Below, piece by piece: positions 33,934 through 41,430 of a stretch of 64,000 nucleotides of DNA. The position numbers were made by a program, and so were the translations under genes. Source of the stretch: an uncultured Phascolarctobacterium sp. (GTDB lineage: Bacteria > Bacillota > Negativicutes > Acidaminococcales > Acidaminococcaceae); NCBI RefSeq assembly GCF_937920985.1, contig NZ_CALDXR010000005.1, positions 3,343 through 67,342 on the forward strand. The letters are read 5' to 3'. Each line of letters starts with the position of its first letter. The stretch's first letter is position 1. The notes under the pieces are model-generated. The model ran no database searches. It saw only the letters and a list, made by a program, of their open reading frames with translations, and was not told where the DNA came from.

Positions 33934-33962
33934 ATTATAATGGCTAAAAAATTTTTTTGCAA
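33934..33962 (-). promoter_or_regulatory. promoter of the ncRNA
   Basis: Minus strand TTGCAA (33957-33962), 17 bp, TATAAT (33934-33939). Transcription is expected to start at GGAC near 33,928. Confidence 0.65.
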
Positions 33963-34051
33963 GTCAATCGGCCTGCATACTTTTATCTTTTGTCAAAAAG
34001 TGCTATACTATTTGTACTCGATATTGAACGGATAAAAAGGAAATATGCTTT

Positions 34052-34669
34052 ATGATTGCTATACCACAATGCCTGGACTTTGCAGATGCTCGCCTGACGA
34101 AGGATATCTGCGAGTTCTATTTAAGAATGCTGGAAATTAAAAATAGGGAAATTTATCTGCATAGCCAGCAGGTTGCCAATTATTCTGCCAGCACGGCAGC
34201 TAAGCTAGGTCTGCCTGCCAGCGAGGTTTCGCAGATAAAAACAGCAGCACTGCTGCACGATATCGGTCAGCTTTCCGTACCCAATATTATTTTGGCTAAG
34301 CTGCCGTTTCTTTCTACGCGCGAGCAGTCTATTTATAAACGTCACTGCATTGCAGGCTCCAGCATGCTGGAGAACATTCCCGGCTTTGATACCATCAGCG
34401 ATATCATCCGCGCCCACCACGAAAAATGGGATGGTACAGGTTATCCCAAACGCCTTAAGGGACAAAATATTCCTATCGGTGCACGCATAGTTGCTGTTGC
34501 CAACTATTATGACCGCAACCTTAACCCCTGCACCCAGCATTGGCAAAAAACTCACGCCGACGCTATCATCGAGCTGCAGAACAAGGCAGGCCTTGATTTT
34601 GATCCGGCAATAGTTAAAGCCTTTATTGAATCAGTTATCCCACAATCATTACGCACACAACTAAAATAG
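34052..34669 (+). CDS. HD-GYP domain protein with altered metal-site residue
   Basis: 205 residues, a stand-alone HD-GYP domain. HD motif ALLHDIGQLSVP, a second His in YKRHCIAG, and the GYP part HHEKWDGTGYPKRL are present. The usual VADxYDAL segment reads VANYYDRNL, so the conserved Asp is Asn. HD-GYP proteins hydrolyse cyclic-di-GMP or related dinucleotides; the substitution may weaken metal binding. There is no receiver or membrane domain, so its input signal is unknown. Monocistronic. Confidence 0.82.
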   Translation: MIAIPQCLDFADARLTKDICEFYLRMLEIKNREIYLHSQQVANYSASTAAKLGLPASEVSQIKTAALLHDIGQLSVPNIILAKLPFLSTREQSIYKRHCIAGSSMLENIPGFDTISDIIRAHHEKWDGTGYPKRLKGQNIPIGARIVAVANYYDRNLNPCTQHWQKTHADAIIELQNKAGLDFDPAIVKAFIESVIPQSLRTQLK

Positions 34670-34706
34670 CATTGTCAGTCCTGCTAAGACCGACAATGCT
34701 ATTTTC
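34667..34706 (+). terminator. terminator after the HD-GYP gene
   Basis: AGCATTGTC / GACAATGCT stem followed by ATTTTCTTT. Confidence 0.75.
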
Positions 34707-34712
34707 TTTCAC

Positions 34713-34747
34713 AAAGCTTCCCTGCATCTTTATGCCGGGAAGCTTTG
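34713..34747 (-). terminator. terminator after nrdG
   Basis: AAAGCTTCCC / GGGAAGCTTT arms around a 14-nt loop, 22 bp from the nrdG stop. Confidence 0.65.
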
Positions 34748-34769
34748 CTGTTTATTGTTTTGTATATTG

Positions 34770-35309
34770 CTAGATGCTTAAGCCTTCGCCATCATCCCAT
34801 TGTACAATGCCATCTGCCTTCAGCGATTCCTGCACCAGGATTACACGCTGGTTTTCGCTGCCGCGAAAGCGCAGATTAGGATTTTTCAGCTCCAGCTTAA
34901 ATTCTCCGTCTACCAGTACGTCAATGTAGGACAACATTTCCTCAGTGATTTCCCAAGGACCGAGATTACCGGTCAGCATATCCTTTTCGAAATTATAACC
35001 GCTGTAGCACCAGATATCCTTCTTGGGGAAGCGTTCCCTTACCTTACGCAAGAACGGCAAAAGTGCTGCCTGATTAGCAGGCTCAAAGGGTTCGCCGCCC
35101 AAAAGCGACAGACCGCGGATATGCTCGTTATCCAACAGCTCCAACAAATGCTCTTGCGTTGCTTCCGTAAAAGGCTGGCCGTAATTAAAATTCCAGGATT
35201 CCGGGTTAAAGCAGCCCTTGCAATGATGCGTACAACCGCTGACAAACAACGATACACGCAAACCCGGTCCGTTAGCAATATCCAGATTTTTTATTTCTGC
35301 GTAATTCAT
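34770..35309 (-). CDS. nrdG: anaerobic ribonucleotide reductase activating protein
   Basis: 179 residues, radical-SAM enzyme. The iron-sulfur motif is CTHHCKGC near residues 26-33 (the CxxxCxxC pattern), followed by SAM-binding LLGGEPF. It installs the glycyl radical on NrdD, encoded 18 bp upstream. GAGGTG precedes the ATG. Confidence 0.95.
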   Translation of the reverse strand: MNYAEIKNLDIANGPGLRVSLFVSGCTHHCKGCFNPESWNFNYGQPFTEATQEHLLELLDNEHIRGLSLLGGEPFEPANQAALLPFLRKVRERFPKKDIWCYSGYNFEKDMLTGNLGPWEITEEMLSYIDVLVDGEFKLELKNPNLRFRGSENQRVILVQESLKADGIVQWDDGEGLSI

Positions 35310-35327
35310 ACGCCCTCACCTCGCAAA

Positions 35328-37454
35328 TTACAGATGCATTACTCTGGCTTTGATTTCCTTGGTCTTGCCTACATTCCAGAAGTTCTCTCCCAGATAACCG
35401 CAGGTACGGCGGATAACCGTCATCTTGGAGTGATCCTTGTTGTGGCATGCGGGGCATTCCCACTCATTGTCATCATTAATGGTAATTTCACCGTCAAAGC
35501 CGCAAACATGGCAGTAATCGGATTTGGTATTAAACTCTGCATACTGGATGTTATCATAAATGAATTTGACAACCTCTTCCAATGCTTCGGTGTTGTGACG
35601 CATATTAGGAATTTCTACATAAGAAATCGCACCGCCGGAGGAAATATTCTGGAACTGGCTTTCAAATTTAAATTTGCTGAAAGCATCAATCTTCTCGCGT
35701 ACATCAACATGATAGGAGTTAGTATAGTAGCCCTTATCGGTAACATCCTCAATCGTGCCGAAACGTTCCTTGTCGATACGTGCGAAGCGGTAGCAAAGAC
35801 TTTCTGCCGGTGTACCGTACAGACCGAAGCCAAGGCCAGTCTGTGCCTTCCATTTATCGCAGGCACCGCGCAGACGGTTCATAACGCGCAGGGCAAAATC
35901 CTCGCCTGCAGGATCGGTATGGCTTACGCCCTTCATCAGCTTGGTCAGCTCATAAAGACCGATATAACCAAGAGAGATAGTAGAGTAACCGTTTTCCAGA
36001 TACTTGTCTATTGTTTCGCCCTTACCAAGACGGGCAATAGCACCGTACTGCCAATGTACAGGGCTGACATCGCTCTTGATGCCCTTCAGTGCATTGTGGC
36101 GGCACATGAGAGCTTCAAAGCACAGCTCCAGACGCTCATCCAGCAGTTTCCAGAACTTCTGCTCATCGCCTTTGGCAACAATGCCAATCTGCGGCAGGTT
36201 CAGAGAAACTACGCCCTGATTGAAGCGACCTTCGAATTTATAGTTACCGTTTTCATCCTTCCACGGAGACAGGAAGCTGCGGCAGCCCATCGGGGAGAAT
36301 ACATTGCCTTCGTAGTTTTCACGCATCTTCTTGGCGCTGATGTAATCGGGATACATACGCTTAGCGCTGCATTTTACTGCCAGACGTGTAATGTAATCGT
36401 ACTTGCCGCCCTTCAGGCAGTTATGCTCATCCAGAACATAAACCAGCTTCGGGAAGGCCGGGGTTACATAAACGCCCTTGTCATTTTTAATGCCCTGCAG
36501 ACGCTGACGCAGAATTTCTTCCACAATCATAGCGTTTTCCTTCAGATACGGATCATCCTTCTGCAGATTCAAAAACAGGGTAACAAACGGAGATTGACCA
36601 TTAGTGGTCATCAAGGTATTGATCTGATACTGAATGGTCTGTACGCCGCCCTTCAGCTCGTAGCGCAGGCGCTCATTTGTCAGACGCTCCAGAGTTTCGT
36701 CATCAATGTTGCCTCCGGAGGTTTCCTTGATGCTCTTTTTAAACTTTTCGTAGCTCTTACGCAGATATTTGCCCAGATGACGGATATCAACAGACTGACC
36801 GCCGTACTGGCTGGAAGCAACGGATGCAATAATCTGTGTCATAACGGTGCAGGCAACCTGGAAGCTTTTAGGGCTTTCAATCATTTTGCCGTTCATAACC
36901 GTGCCGTTATCCAGCATATCGCCGATATTAATCAGGCAGCAGTTGAAAATAGGCTGAATAAAATAGTCAGCATCATGAAAATGCAGCACGCCTTCTTCAT
37001 GCGCCTTGGAAATCTTTGCCGGCAGCATGATACGCTTTGTCAAATCCTTGGAAACTTCACCGGCAATCAGGTCGCGCTGAGTAGCAGCCATCGTTGCATT
37101 TTTATTACTGTTCTCTTCCATTACGTCCTTATTGCTGTTGCGGATTAAGGACAGAATAGAATCGTCGGTAGTGTTAGCCTTACGCACCAAAGCACGTTTA
37201 TAACGGTAAATAATATACTGCTTGGCCAATTCAAACTTACCGGCATCCATCAGGCTATGCTCTACCATATCCTGAATGTCTTCTACAAGCAGGCGCATAC
37301 GGTTACGAGATTGTACGCTATCCGCAATTTCCTGGATTTTATCCTCCTCAATACGAAATTCCGGTTCTACGGCAGCATTGGCTTTTTGAATAGCAACGAC
37401 AATCTTTGCGGCATCAAAATCTACTGTTGTGCCATCGCGCTTAATTACTTTCAT
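35328..37454 (-). CDS. nrdD: anaerobic ribonucleoside-triphosphate reductase
   Basis: 708 residues. An N-terminal ATP-cone (residues 1-95, KRDGTTVDFDAAKI) gives allosteric control. The catalytic domain reduces ribonucleoside triphosphates using a glycyl radical. The C-terminus has the zinc site CHVCGF...CPAC and the radical loop RRTCGYLGEN. Full-length. The enzyme is oxygen sensitive, so the host grows anaerobically. It forms an operon with nrdG and is preceded by a promoter that carries NrdR-like boxes. Confidence 0.96.
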   Translation of the reverse strand: MKVIKRDGTTVDFDAAKIVVAIQKANAAVEPEFRIEEDKIQEIADSVQSRNRMRLLVEDIQDMVEHSLMDAGKFELAKQYIIYRYKRALVRKANTTDDSILSLIRNSNKDVMEENSNKNATMAATQRDLIAGEVSKDLTKRIMLPAKISKAHEEGVLHFHDADYFIQPIFNCCLINIGDMLDNGTVMNGKMIESPKSFQVACTVMTQIIASVASSQYGGQSVDIRHLGKYLRKSYEKFKKSIKETSGGNIDDETLERLTNERLRYELKGGVQTIQYQINTLMTTNGQSPFVTLFLNLQKDDPYLKENAMIVEEILRQRLQGIKNDKGVYVTPAFPKLVYVLDEHNCLKGGKYDYITRLAVKCSAKRMYPDYISAKKMRENYEGNVFSPMGCRSFLSPWKDENGNYKFEGRFNQGVVSLNLPQIGIVAKGDEQKFWKLLDERLELCFEALMCRHNALKGIKSDVSPVHWQYGAIARLGKGETIDKYLENGYSTISLGYIGLYELTKLMKGVSHTDPAGEDFALRVMNRLRGACDKWKAQTGLGFGLYGTPAESLCYRFARIDKERFGTIEDVTDKGYYTNSYHVDVREKIDAFSKFKFESQFQNISSGGAISYVEIPNMRHNTEALEEVVKFIYDNIQYAEFNTKSDYCHVCGFDGEITINDDNEWECPACHNKDHSKMTVIRRTCGYLGENFWNVGKTKEIKARVMHL

Positions 37455-37565
37455 AACCTTTCAGCATCCTTTCTTGTAAAAATCAAAGTTATAAATCAAT
37501 ATCTTCGTATAATAACTAAGAGCAAAAATCCATAAGTTATTCTTAAAATACACCTATACGTTATT

Positions 37566-37632
37566 CAAGGCTCTGACCGTAACGGTCAAAGCCTTGTCTT
37601 AATCATAAAAAACAGCTACGGTTCAGCGTAGC
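37566..37632 (-). promoter_or_regulatory. hairpins in the nrdD leader
   Basis: Two hairpins: CAAGGCT...AGCCTTG with inner GACC/GGTC (37566-37596), and a terminator-like GCTACG-CTGAAC-CGTAGC (37615-37632) followed on the minus strand by TGTTTTTT. The second lies only about 10-30 nt after the predicted transcription start, so true attenuation is uncertain. Confidence 0.4.
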
Positions 37633-37647
37633 ATTTTCTGTAGCTTT

Positions 37648-37701
37648 ATTCTACCACAATATGTCGTAGGTGTCAAAGATAAATTCATCAATATGTTGAT
37701 A
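37648..37701 (-). promoter_or_regulatory. nrdDG promoter with paired NrdR-box-like sites
   Basis: Minus strand TTGACA (37671-37676), 17 bp, TAGAAT (37648-37653). CAATATGTCG (37657-37666) lies between -35 and -10 and CAATATGTTG (37689-37698) lies upstream; they are 32 bp apart, about three helical turns. NrdR repressors bind such tandem boxes at RNR promoters. Confidence 0.65.
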
Positions 37702-37927
37702 AAATTCTTTGTAGACGATTTTTTCGCCAATTTAGCATTTCGCCTTATTTTTCCTATTTTCAGCTAATCGCTTTACAAAAAAGTCCTGCGAGAGGAAATG
37801 TTCCGCAGAAAAACAGCTAAAAATTATCCCTTCAGCAGCGATTTTTCAAGCTGTTACCTTTGTACACGCATTGCAAAATATGGTATAATTATCTTCATCT
37901 TATTGTTTTGTTATAGGGGTGTTGTTT

Positions 37928-38860
37928 ATGAATAATTCATCAGCAAATAATCACAGTACACGCGGCGTTCTCATGCTCACCTTGTGTGCCTTCATCTGGG
38001 GTACTGCCTTTATCGCGCAAAGCGTCGGCGGCGATTACGCCGAACCGTTAACCTTCAACTGCGCGCGCAGTGTTTTAGCTACTGTCTTTTTATTTGGCTG
38101 CTGTCTATTGTTCGACAAAGTGGCAGGTAAGCGCTTTACTGTTTTAGGCAGTGATGACCCTATTTATAAAGAACGTCTGCTTAAGGGCGGCATCACCTGT
38201 GGTCTTTTCCTCTCACTCGCCTGCTTTTTCCAGCAGCTTGGCATAATGTACACCACCGTAGGCAAAAGCGGCTTTATTACAGCACTCTATATCATTCTGG
38301 TACCTGTTTTGAGCTATATCTTCTACCGTCGCTCCGTTTCCCTGCTGCAGGGCCTCAGCGTTTTTGTAGCAGCCGTAGGCATGTACTTCATCTGCATCAA
38401 CGAAGGCTTCTCTATCAACAAAGGTGATTTATACACCCTCATCTGCGCTTTCTGCTTTGCCGCACAGATTATCGCCATAGAAAATATCATTAAAAATCTT
38501 GATGGCGTGCGCCTGTCACTCATACAATTTATGACCTGCACCGTTGTCAACGGTGTGCTGATGTTTATTTTCGAAACACCATCCATGAGCAATATTATTG
38601 CAGGCTGGGCACCTATCGCCTACGCCGGTATCATGTCCAGCGGTGTAGCCTACACGCTGCAGATTGTCGGTCAAAAACATGTCAGCTCCCTTGTTGCCTG
38701 CATGCTGATGAGTCTGGAATCAGCCTTCGCACTGGTAAGCGGCTGGCTTATTTTGGAACAGGCTATGAGCAGCCGTGAAATCTTTGGCTGTGCTCTGGTT
38801 TTTGCAGCCATTACGCTGGCACAACTGCCGGAAGAAATACTGGGATTAAAGAAGCGCTAA
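37928..38860 (+). CDS. DMT-superfamily (EamA) transporter
   Basis: 310 residues from the ATG at 37,928 (AGGGGTG upstream). Ten hydrophobic segments in two EamA repeats; the first begins LMLTLCAFIWGTAFIAQ and the second near residue 160. Family members export amino acids, nucleotides or other metabolites; the substrate is unknown. Monocistronic. Confidence 0.85.
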   Translation: MNNSSANNHSTRGVLMLTLCAFIWGTAFIAQSVGGDYAEPLTFNCARSVLATVFLFGCCLLFDKVAGKRFTVLGSDDPIYKERLLKGGITCGLFLSLACFFQQLGIMYTTVGKSGFITALYIILVPVLSYIFYRRSVSLLQGLSVFVAAVGMYFICINEGFSINKGDLYTLICAFCFAAQIIAIENIIKNLDGVRLSLIQFMTCTVVNGVLMFIFETPSMSNIIAGWAPIAYAGIMSSGVAYTLQIVGQKHVSSLVACMLMSLESAFALVSGWLILEQAMSSREIFGCALVFAAITLAQLPEEILGLKKR

Positions 38861-38879
38861 GCCTTACACTTAAAATAAA

Positions 38880-38908
38880 TTGACAAAGAAAAAATAATTT
38901 CCTATAAT
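38880..38908 (+). promoter_or_regulatory. promoter of the iron alcohol dehydrogenase gene
   Basis: Consensus TTGACA (38880-38885), 17 bp, TATAAT (38903-38908). Confidence 0.8.
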
Positions 38909-38915
38909 AAGCAAA

Positions 38916-39001
38916 GAACGAGAGATTTCTGATAGCCGTATTTCAGTCCTCTCCAGATTTGTTTTGAGAGAGACTGCCTACGACACTAGGCAGTCTTTTT
39001 T
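38916..39001 (+). promoter_or_regulatory. attenuator-type leader, candidate riboswitch, unknown class
   Basis: The leader holds two exclusive folds. Fold 1 pairs GAGAG (38920-38924) with CTCTC (38949-38953), leaving a perfect 10-bp terminator AGACTGCCTA/TAGGCAGTCT (38971-38996) plus T-run. Fold 2 pairs CAGTCCTCTC (38944-38953) with GAGAGAGACTG (38966-38976), which takes away the left arm of the terminator. This is the logic of an attenuation riboswitch. I could not match the 50-nt sensing part to a known class. Confidence 0.65.
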
Positions 39002-39059
39002 GTTATTATTCTATCGCATTTAGTCAATGCTAATTTATTACTCGCAAGGAGCTGATATT

Positions 39060-40247
39060 ATGGATCATTTTCAGATTCACGCACCTACACAGATAATCTT
39101 CGGTAAAAATACCGAAAATGAAGCAGGTAAATGGTGTAAATATTACGGTGCCCACAAGGTACTCGTACACTTCGGCGGTCACAGCGCCAGGAAAAGCGGT
39201 CTGCTGGACCGCGTCTGCGCCAGCCTGCAGGACGCAGGGCTGGAATACGTACTGCTTGGAGGCGTTGTGCCTAATCCGCAGCTTTCCATGGTTAAGAAGG
39301 GCGTAGAGCTTTGCCGTGAGGAGAACGTTGATTTTATTCTCGCAGTCGGCGGCGGCAGTGTTATCGACAGTGCCAAGGGCATTGGCTACGGCCTGGCTAA
39401 CCCTGGAGATGTTTGGGATTATTATGCTAAGAAAAAAGAGATTACCGCCTGCGCTCCGCTCGGCGCTGTGCTGACTATTGCGGCAGCAGGCAGCGAAATG
39501 AGCAACTGCAGCGTTATCACCAACGAAGACGGTATGCTCAAGCGTGGCCTTTCTACCGATTACGGCTACTGTAAATTCGCTATTATGAACCCTGAGCTTA
39601 CCTATACGCTGCCTGCCTACCAGACAGCCAGCGGCTGCACTGATATCATGGTGCACACCCTGGAGCGTTATTTTACCGCTCCTGCCACACATCAGCTGGC
39701 ACTAATCGACGGCATCGCCGAAACATTGCTGCGCAATGTTATGCGCTATGCTAAAATTGCACTCAAGGAGCCGGATAATTACGACGCCCGCGCCGAAATC
39801 ATGTGGAGCGGTACCCTATCACACAACGAAACCACCGGTGACCGCACCTTCGGCGACTGGTCCTGCCACCAGCTGGAGCACGAGCTGAGCAGCATGTTCG
39901 GCGTTGCTCACGGCGCAGGCCTTGCAGCAGTATGGGGAAGTTGGGCACGCTATGTTTATAAAGAAAACATCGGCCGCTTTGCCCAGCTGGCAGCTAACGT
40001 TTTCCATATTCCCTACAACTTCCGCAATCCCGAAGCTACAGCTTTGGAAGGTATCGCTGCAATGGAAAGCTTCTTCCGTCATATCGGTATGCCTACCAGC
40101 ATTCACGAACTGACAGGCAAGGACCTTACAGAAGAGGAAATCAAAGAGCTGGCATATAAATGCAGCTTCATGAATACGCGCACCATCGGCCAGTTTAAGG
40201 TGCTGACTATTGAAGATATGGAAAATATCTACCGCGCGGCAAAATAA
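39060..40247 (+). CDS. iron-containing alcohol dehydrogenase (YqhD/BdhA type)
   Basis: 395 residues from the ATG at 39,060 (AAGGAG at 8 bases). NAD(P)-binding GGGSVIDSAKGI near residues 96-107; metal-binding Asp and His residues lie in SGCTDIMVHTLE, HQLEHELSSMFG and VAHGAGLAAVWG. Family members interconvert aldehydes and alcohols, often butanol or methylglyoxal-type substrates, with NADPH. It is preceded by an attenuator-like leader, so expression responds to some signal. Confidence 0.9.
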   Translation: MDHFQIHAPTQIIFGKNTENEAGKWCKYYGAHKVLVHFGGHSARKSGLLDRVCASLQDAGLEYVLLGGVVPNPQLSMVKKGVELCREENVDFILAVGGGSVIDSAKGIGYGLANPGDVWDYYAKKKEITACAPLGAVLTIAAAGSEMSNCSVITNEDGMLKRGLSTDYGYCKFAIMNPELTYTLPAYQTASGCTDIMVHTLERYFTAPATHQLALIDGIAETLLRNVMRYAKIALKEPDNYDARAEIMWSGTLSHNETTGDRTFGDWSCHQLEHELSSMFGVAHGAGLAAVWGSWARYVYKENIGRFAQLAANVFHIPYNFRNPEATALEGIAAMESFFRHIGMPTSIHELTGKDLTEEEIKELAYKCSFMNTRTIGQFKVLTIEDMENIYRAAK

Positions 40248-40262
40248 TCTGTTACTAAAACC

Positions 40263-40294
40263 AAAATGCTTCCCTTTGCGGGGAAGCATTTTTT
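40263..40294 (+). terminator. terminator of the alcohol dehydrogenase gene
   Basis: AAAATGCTTCCC / GGGGAAGCATTTTTT stem with a T-run. Confidence 0.85.
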
Positions 40295-40313
40295 CATCTA
40301 GTGCCGGAAATAC

Positions 40314-40350
40314 AAAAAACTCCGTAACCCAAGGGTTACGGAGTAATTTT
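40314..40350 (-). terminator. terminator of rplU-prp-rpmA
   Basis: ACTCCGTAACCC / GGGTTACGGAGT, a perfect 12-bp stem with AAAAAA before it, giving a T-run on the minus strand. Confidence 0.85.
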
Positions 40351-40358
40351 TATGAAGA

Positions 40359-40652
40359 TTACATTGCTGCTTCTTCAACAGGATATACACTGATTTGGCG
40401 TTTGTCGCGGCCTTTGCGTTCAAATTTAACGCGACCTTCAACCTTAGCATAAATAGTGTAGTCCTTGCCCATGCCAACATTGTTGCCCGGATGGAATTTA
40501 GTACCACGTTGACGAACGATGATGCTGCCAGCGGTTACCAGCTGGGTGTCATGAGCTTTGGTACCCAGACGTTGTGCGTTAGAGTCACGACCGTTGTGGG
40601 AGCTACCAGTACCTTTTTTATGTGCATGTAATTGCAGAATAATTTCAAACAT
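40359..40652 (-). CDS. rpmA: ribosomal protein bL27 with atypical N-terminal extension
   Basis: 97 residues from the ATG at 40,652 (AGGAGG at 8 bases). The mature sequence starts around AHKKGTGSSHNGRDS. In Bacillota the extension ends in a QFFA-type site cut by the protease Prp; here the corresponding residues are LQLHA, so both Phe are replaced. The rest is an ordinary L27 that reaches into the peptidyl-transferase centre. Last gene of rplU-prp-rpmA. Confidence 0.95.
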   Translation of the reverse strand: MFEIILQLHAHKKGTGSSHNGRDSNAQRLGTKAHDTQLVTAGSIIVRQRGTKFHPGNNVGMGKDYTIYAKVEGRVKFERKGRDKRQISVYPVEEAAM

Positions 40653-40657
40653 TACTT

Positions 40658-40984
40658 TCACCTCCTATGTTCTTGAATGCGAACATATTGCGGACACTGA
40701 CGCGCTATTGATTCCACTCCATAAATCATGGTTTGCAATATAGCCTCTGTCAGGTCGGTAGGAGCACTGTTCAATGCTACCTCGAAGATTCCGTCCTCCT
40801 GATTAACGACATAGGACGGATTGAGTTTCAAATGTTTTTCCAAGCCAAGCAAGGGAGCCTGCGTCAGAGCGGAAACCGCGCTGCAGACAATGTCTGAGCC
40901 TTCTTCGCTGTAACCTGCATGACCACTGACCTTATAGCCGGTAATCATACCCTGCTTGTTCCTGAATAAATCAACACTTACCAT
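40658..40984 (-). CDS. prp: ribosomal-processing cysteine protease Prp
   Basis: 108 residues. The catalytic His and Cys are in GHAGYSEEGSDIVCSAVSALTQ. Prp removes the N-terminal extension of L27, whose gene follows after 5 bp. Its own sequence looks intact although the L27 cut site nearby is unusual. Confidence 0.92.
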   Translation of the reverse strand: MVSVDLFRNKQGMITGYKVSGHAGYSEEGSDIVCSAVSALTQAPLLGLEKHLKLNPSYVVNQEDGIFEVALNSAPTDLTEAILQTMIYGVESIARQCPQYVRIQEHRR

Positions 40985-40989
40985 AAAAA

Positions 40990-41301
40990 TTATGCGTTAA
41001 TAGCGGTGATTTCAACAGTAGTGAACGGTTGACGATGACCTTGACGTTTACGGTAGTTGGATTTAGCTTTGTATTTGAAAACGAAAATTTTGTCTGCTTT
41101 GCCGTGTTCAACAACTTTAGCAACAACTTTTGCACCTTCAACTACGGGCTTGCCAATCTTAACATCAGCATCATTTACAACGGTCAGAACTTCTTCAAAA
41201 ACTACTTCAGCGCCAACTTCTGCGTTCAGTTTTTCAACTTGCAGAGTTTCGCCTTCGCTTACGCGGTATTGTTTGCCACCGGTTTTGATAATTGCGTACA
41301 T
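40990..41301 (-). CDS. rplU: ribosomal protein bL21
   Basis: 103 residues, full length: YAIIKTGGKQYRVSEG at the start and YRKRQGHRQPFTTVEI near the end. 23S rRNA-binding protein of the large subunit. First gene of the operon, 5 bp before prp. Confidence 0.96.
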   Translation of the reverse strand: MYAIIKTGGKQYRVSEGETLQVEKLNAEVGAEVVFEEVLTVVNDADVKIGKPVVEGAKVVAKVVEHGKADKIFVFKYKAKSNYRKRQGHRQPFTTVEITAINA

Positions 41302-41430
41302 CTATTGCACCTCCCTTAATGATAGACTCGCCAAATACGGTACCCTGACGCCAGGGATTTTCAGAACCTCTCTGCGCGGTTGGGGACGGACCAAATCAGT
41401 CCATACTGGAATATTTTACCTTAATGTCTG
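41302..41430 (-). promoter_or_regulatory. leader of rplU
   Basis: The minus strand contains the perfect hairpin CCCTG-GCGT-CAGGG (41343-41356) and other paired segments between the rng stop and rplU. Position and hairpins suit the autoregulatory L21 leader known in Bacillota; the match is not confirmed. Confidence 0.45.

Noticed and set aside
34800..37148. 782-codon open frame on the plus strand
   Set aside because: It lies antisense to nrdD and nrdG, has a low-complexity composition and no ribosome site, and is a mirror of the strongly supported minus-strand genes.
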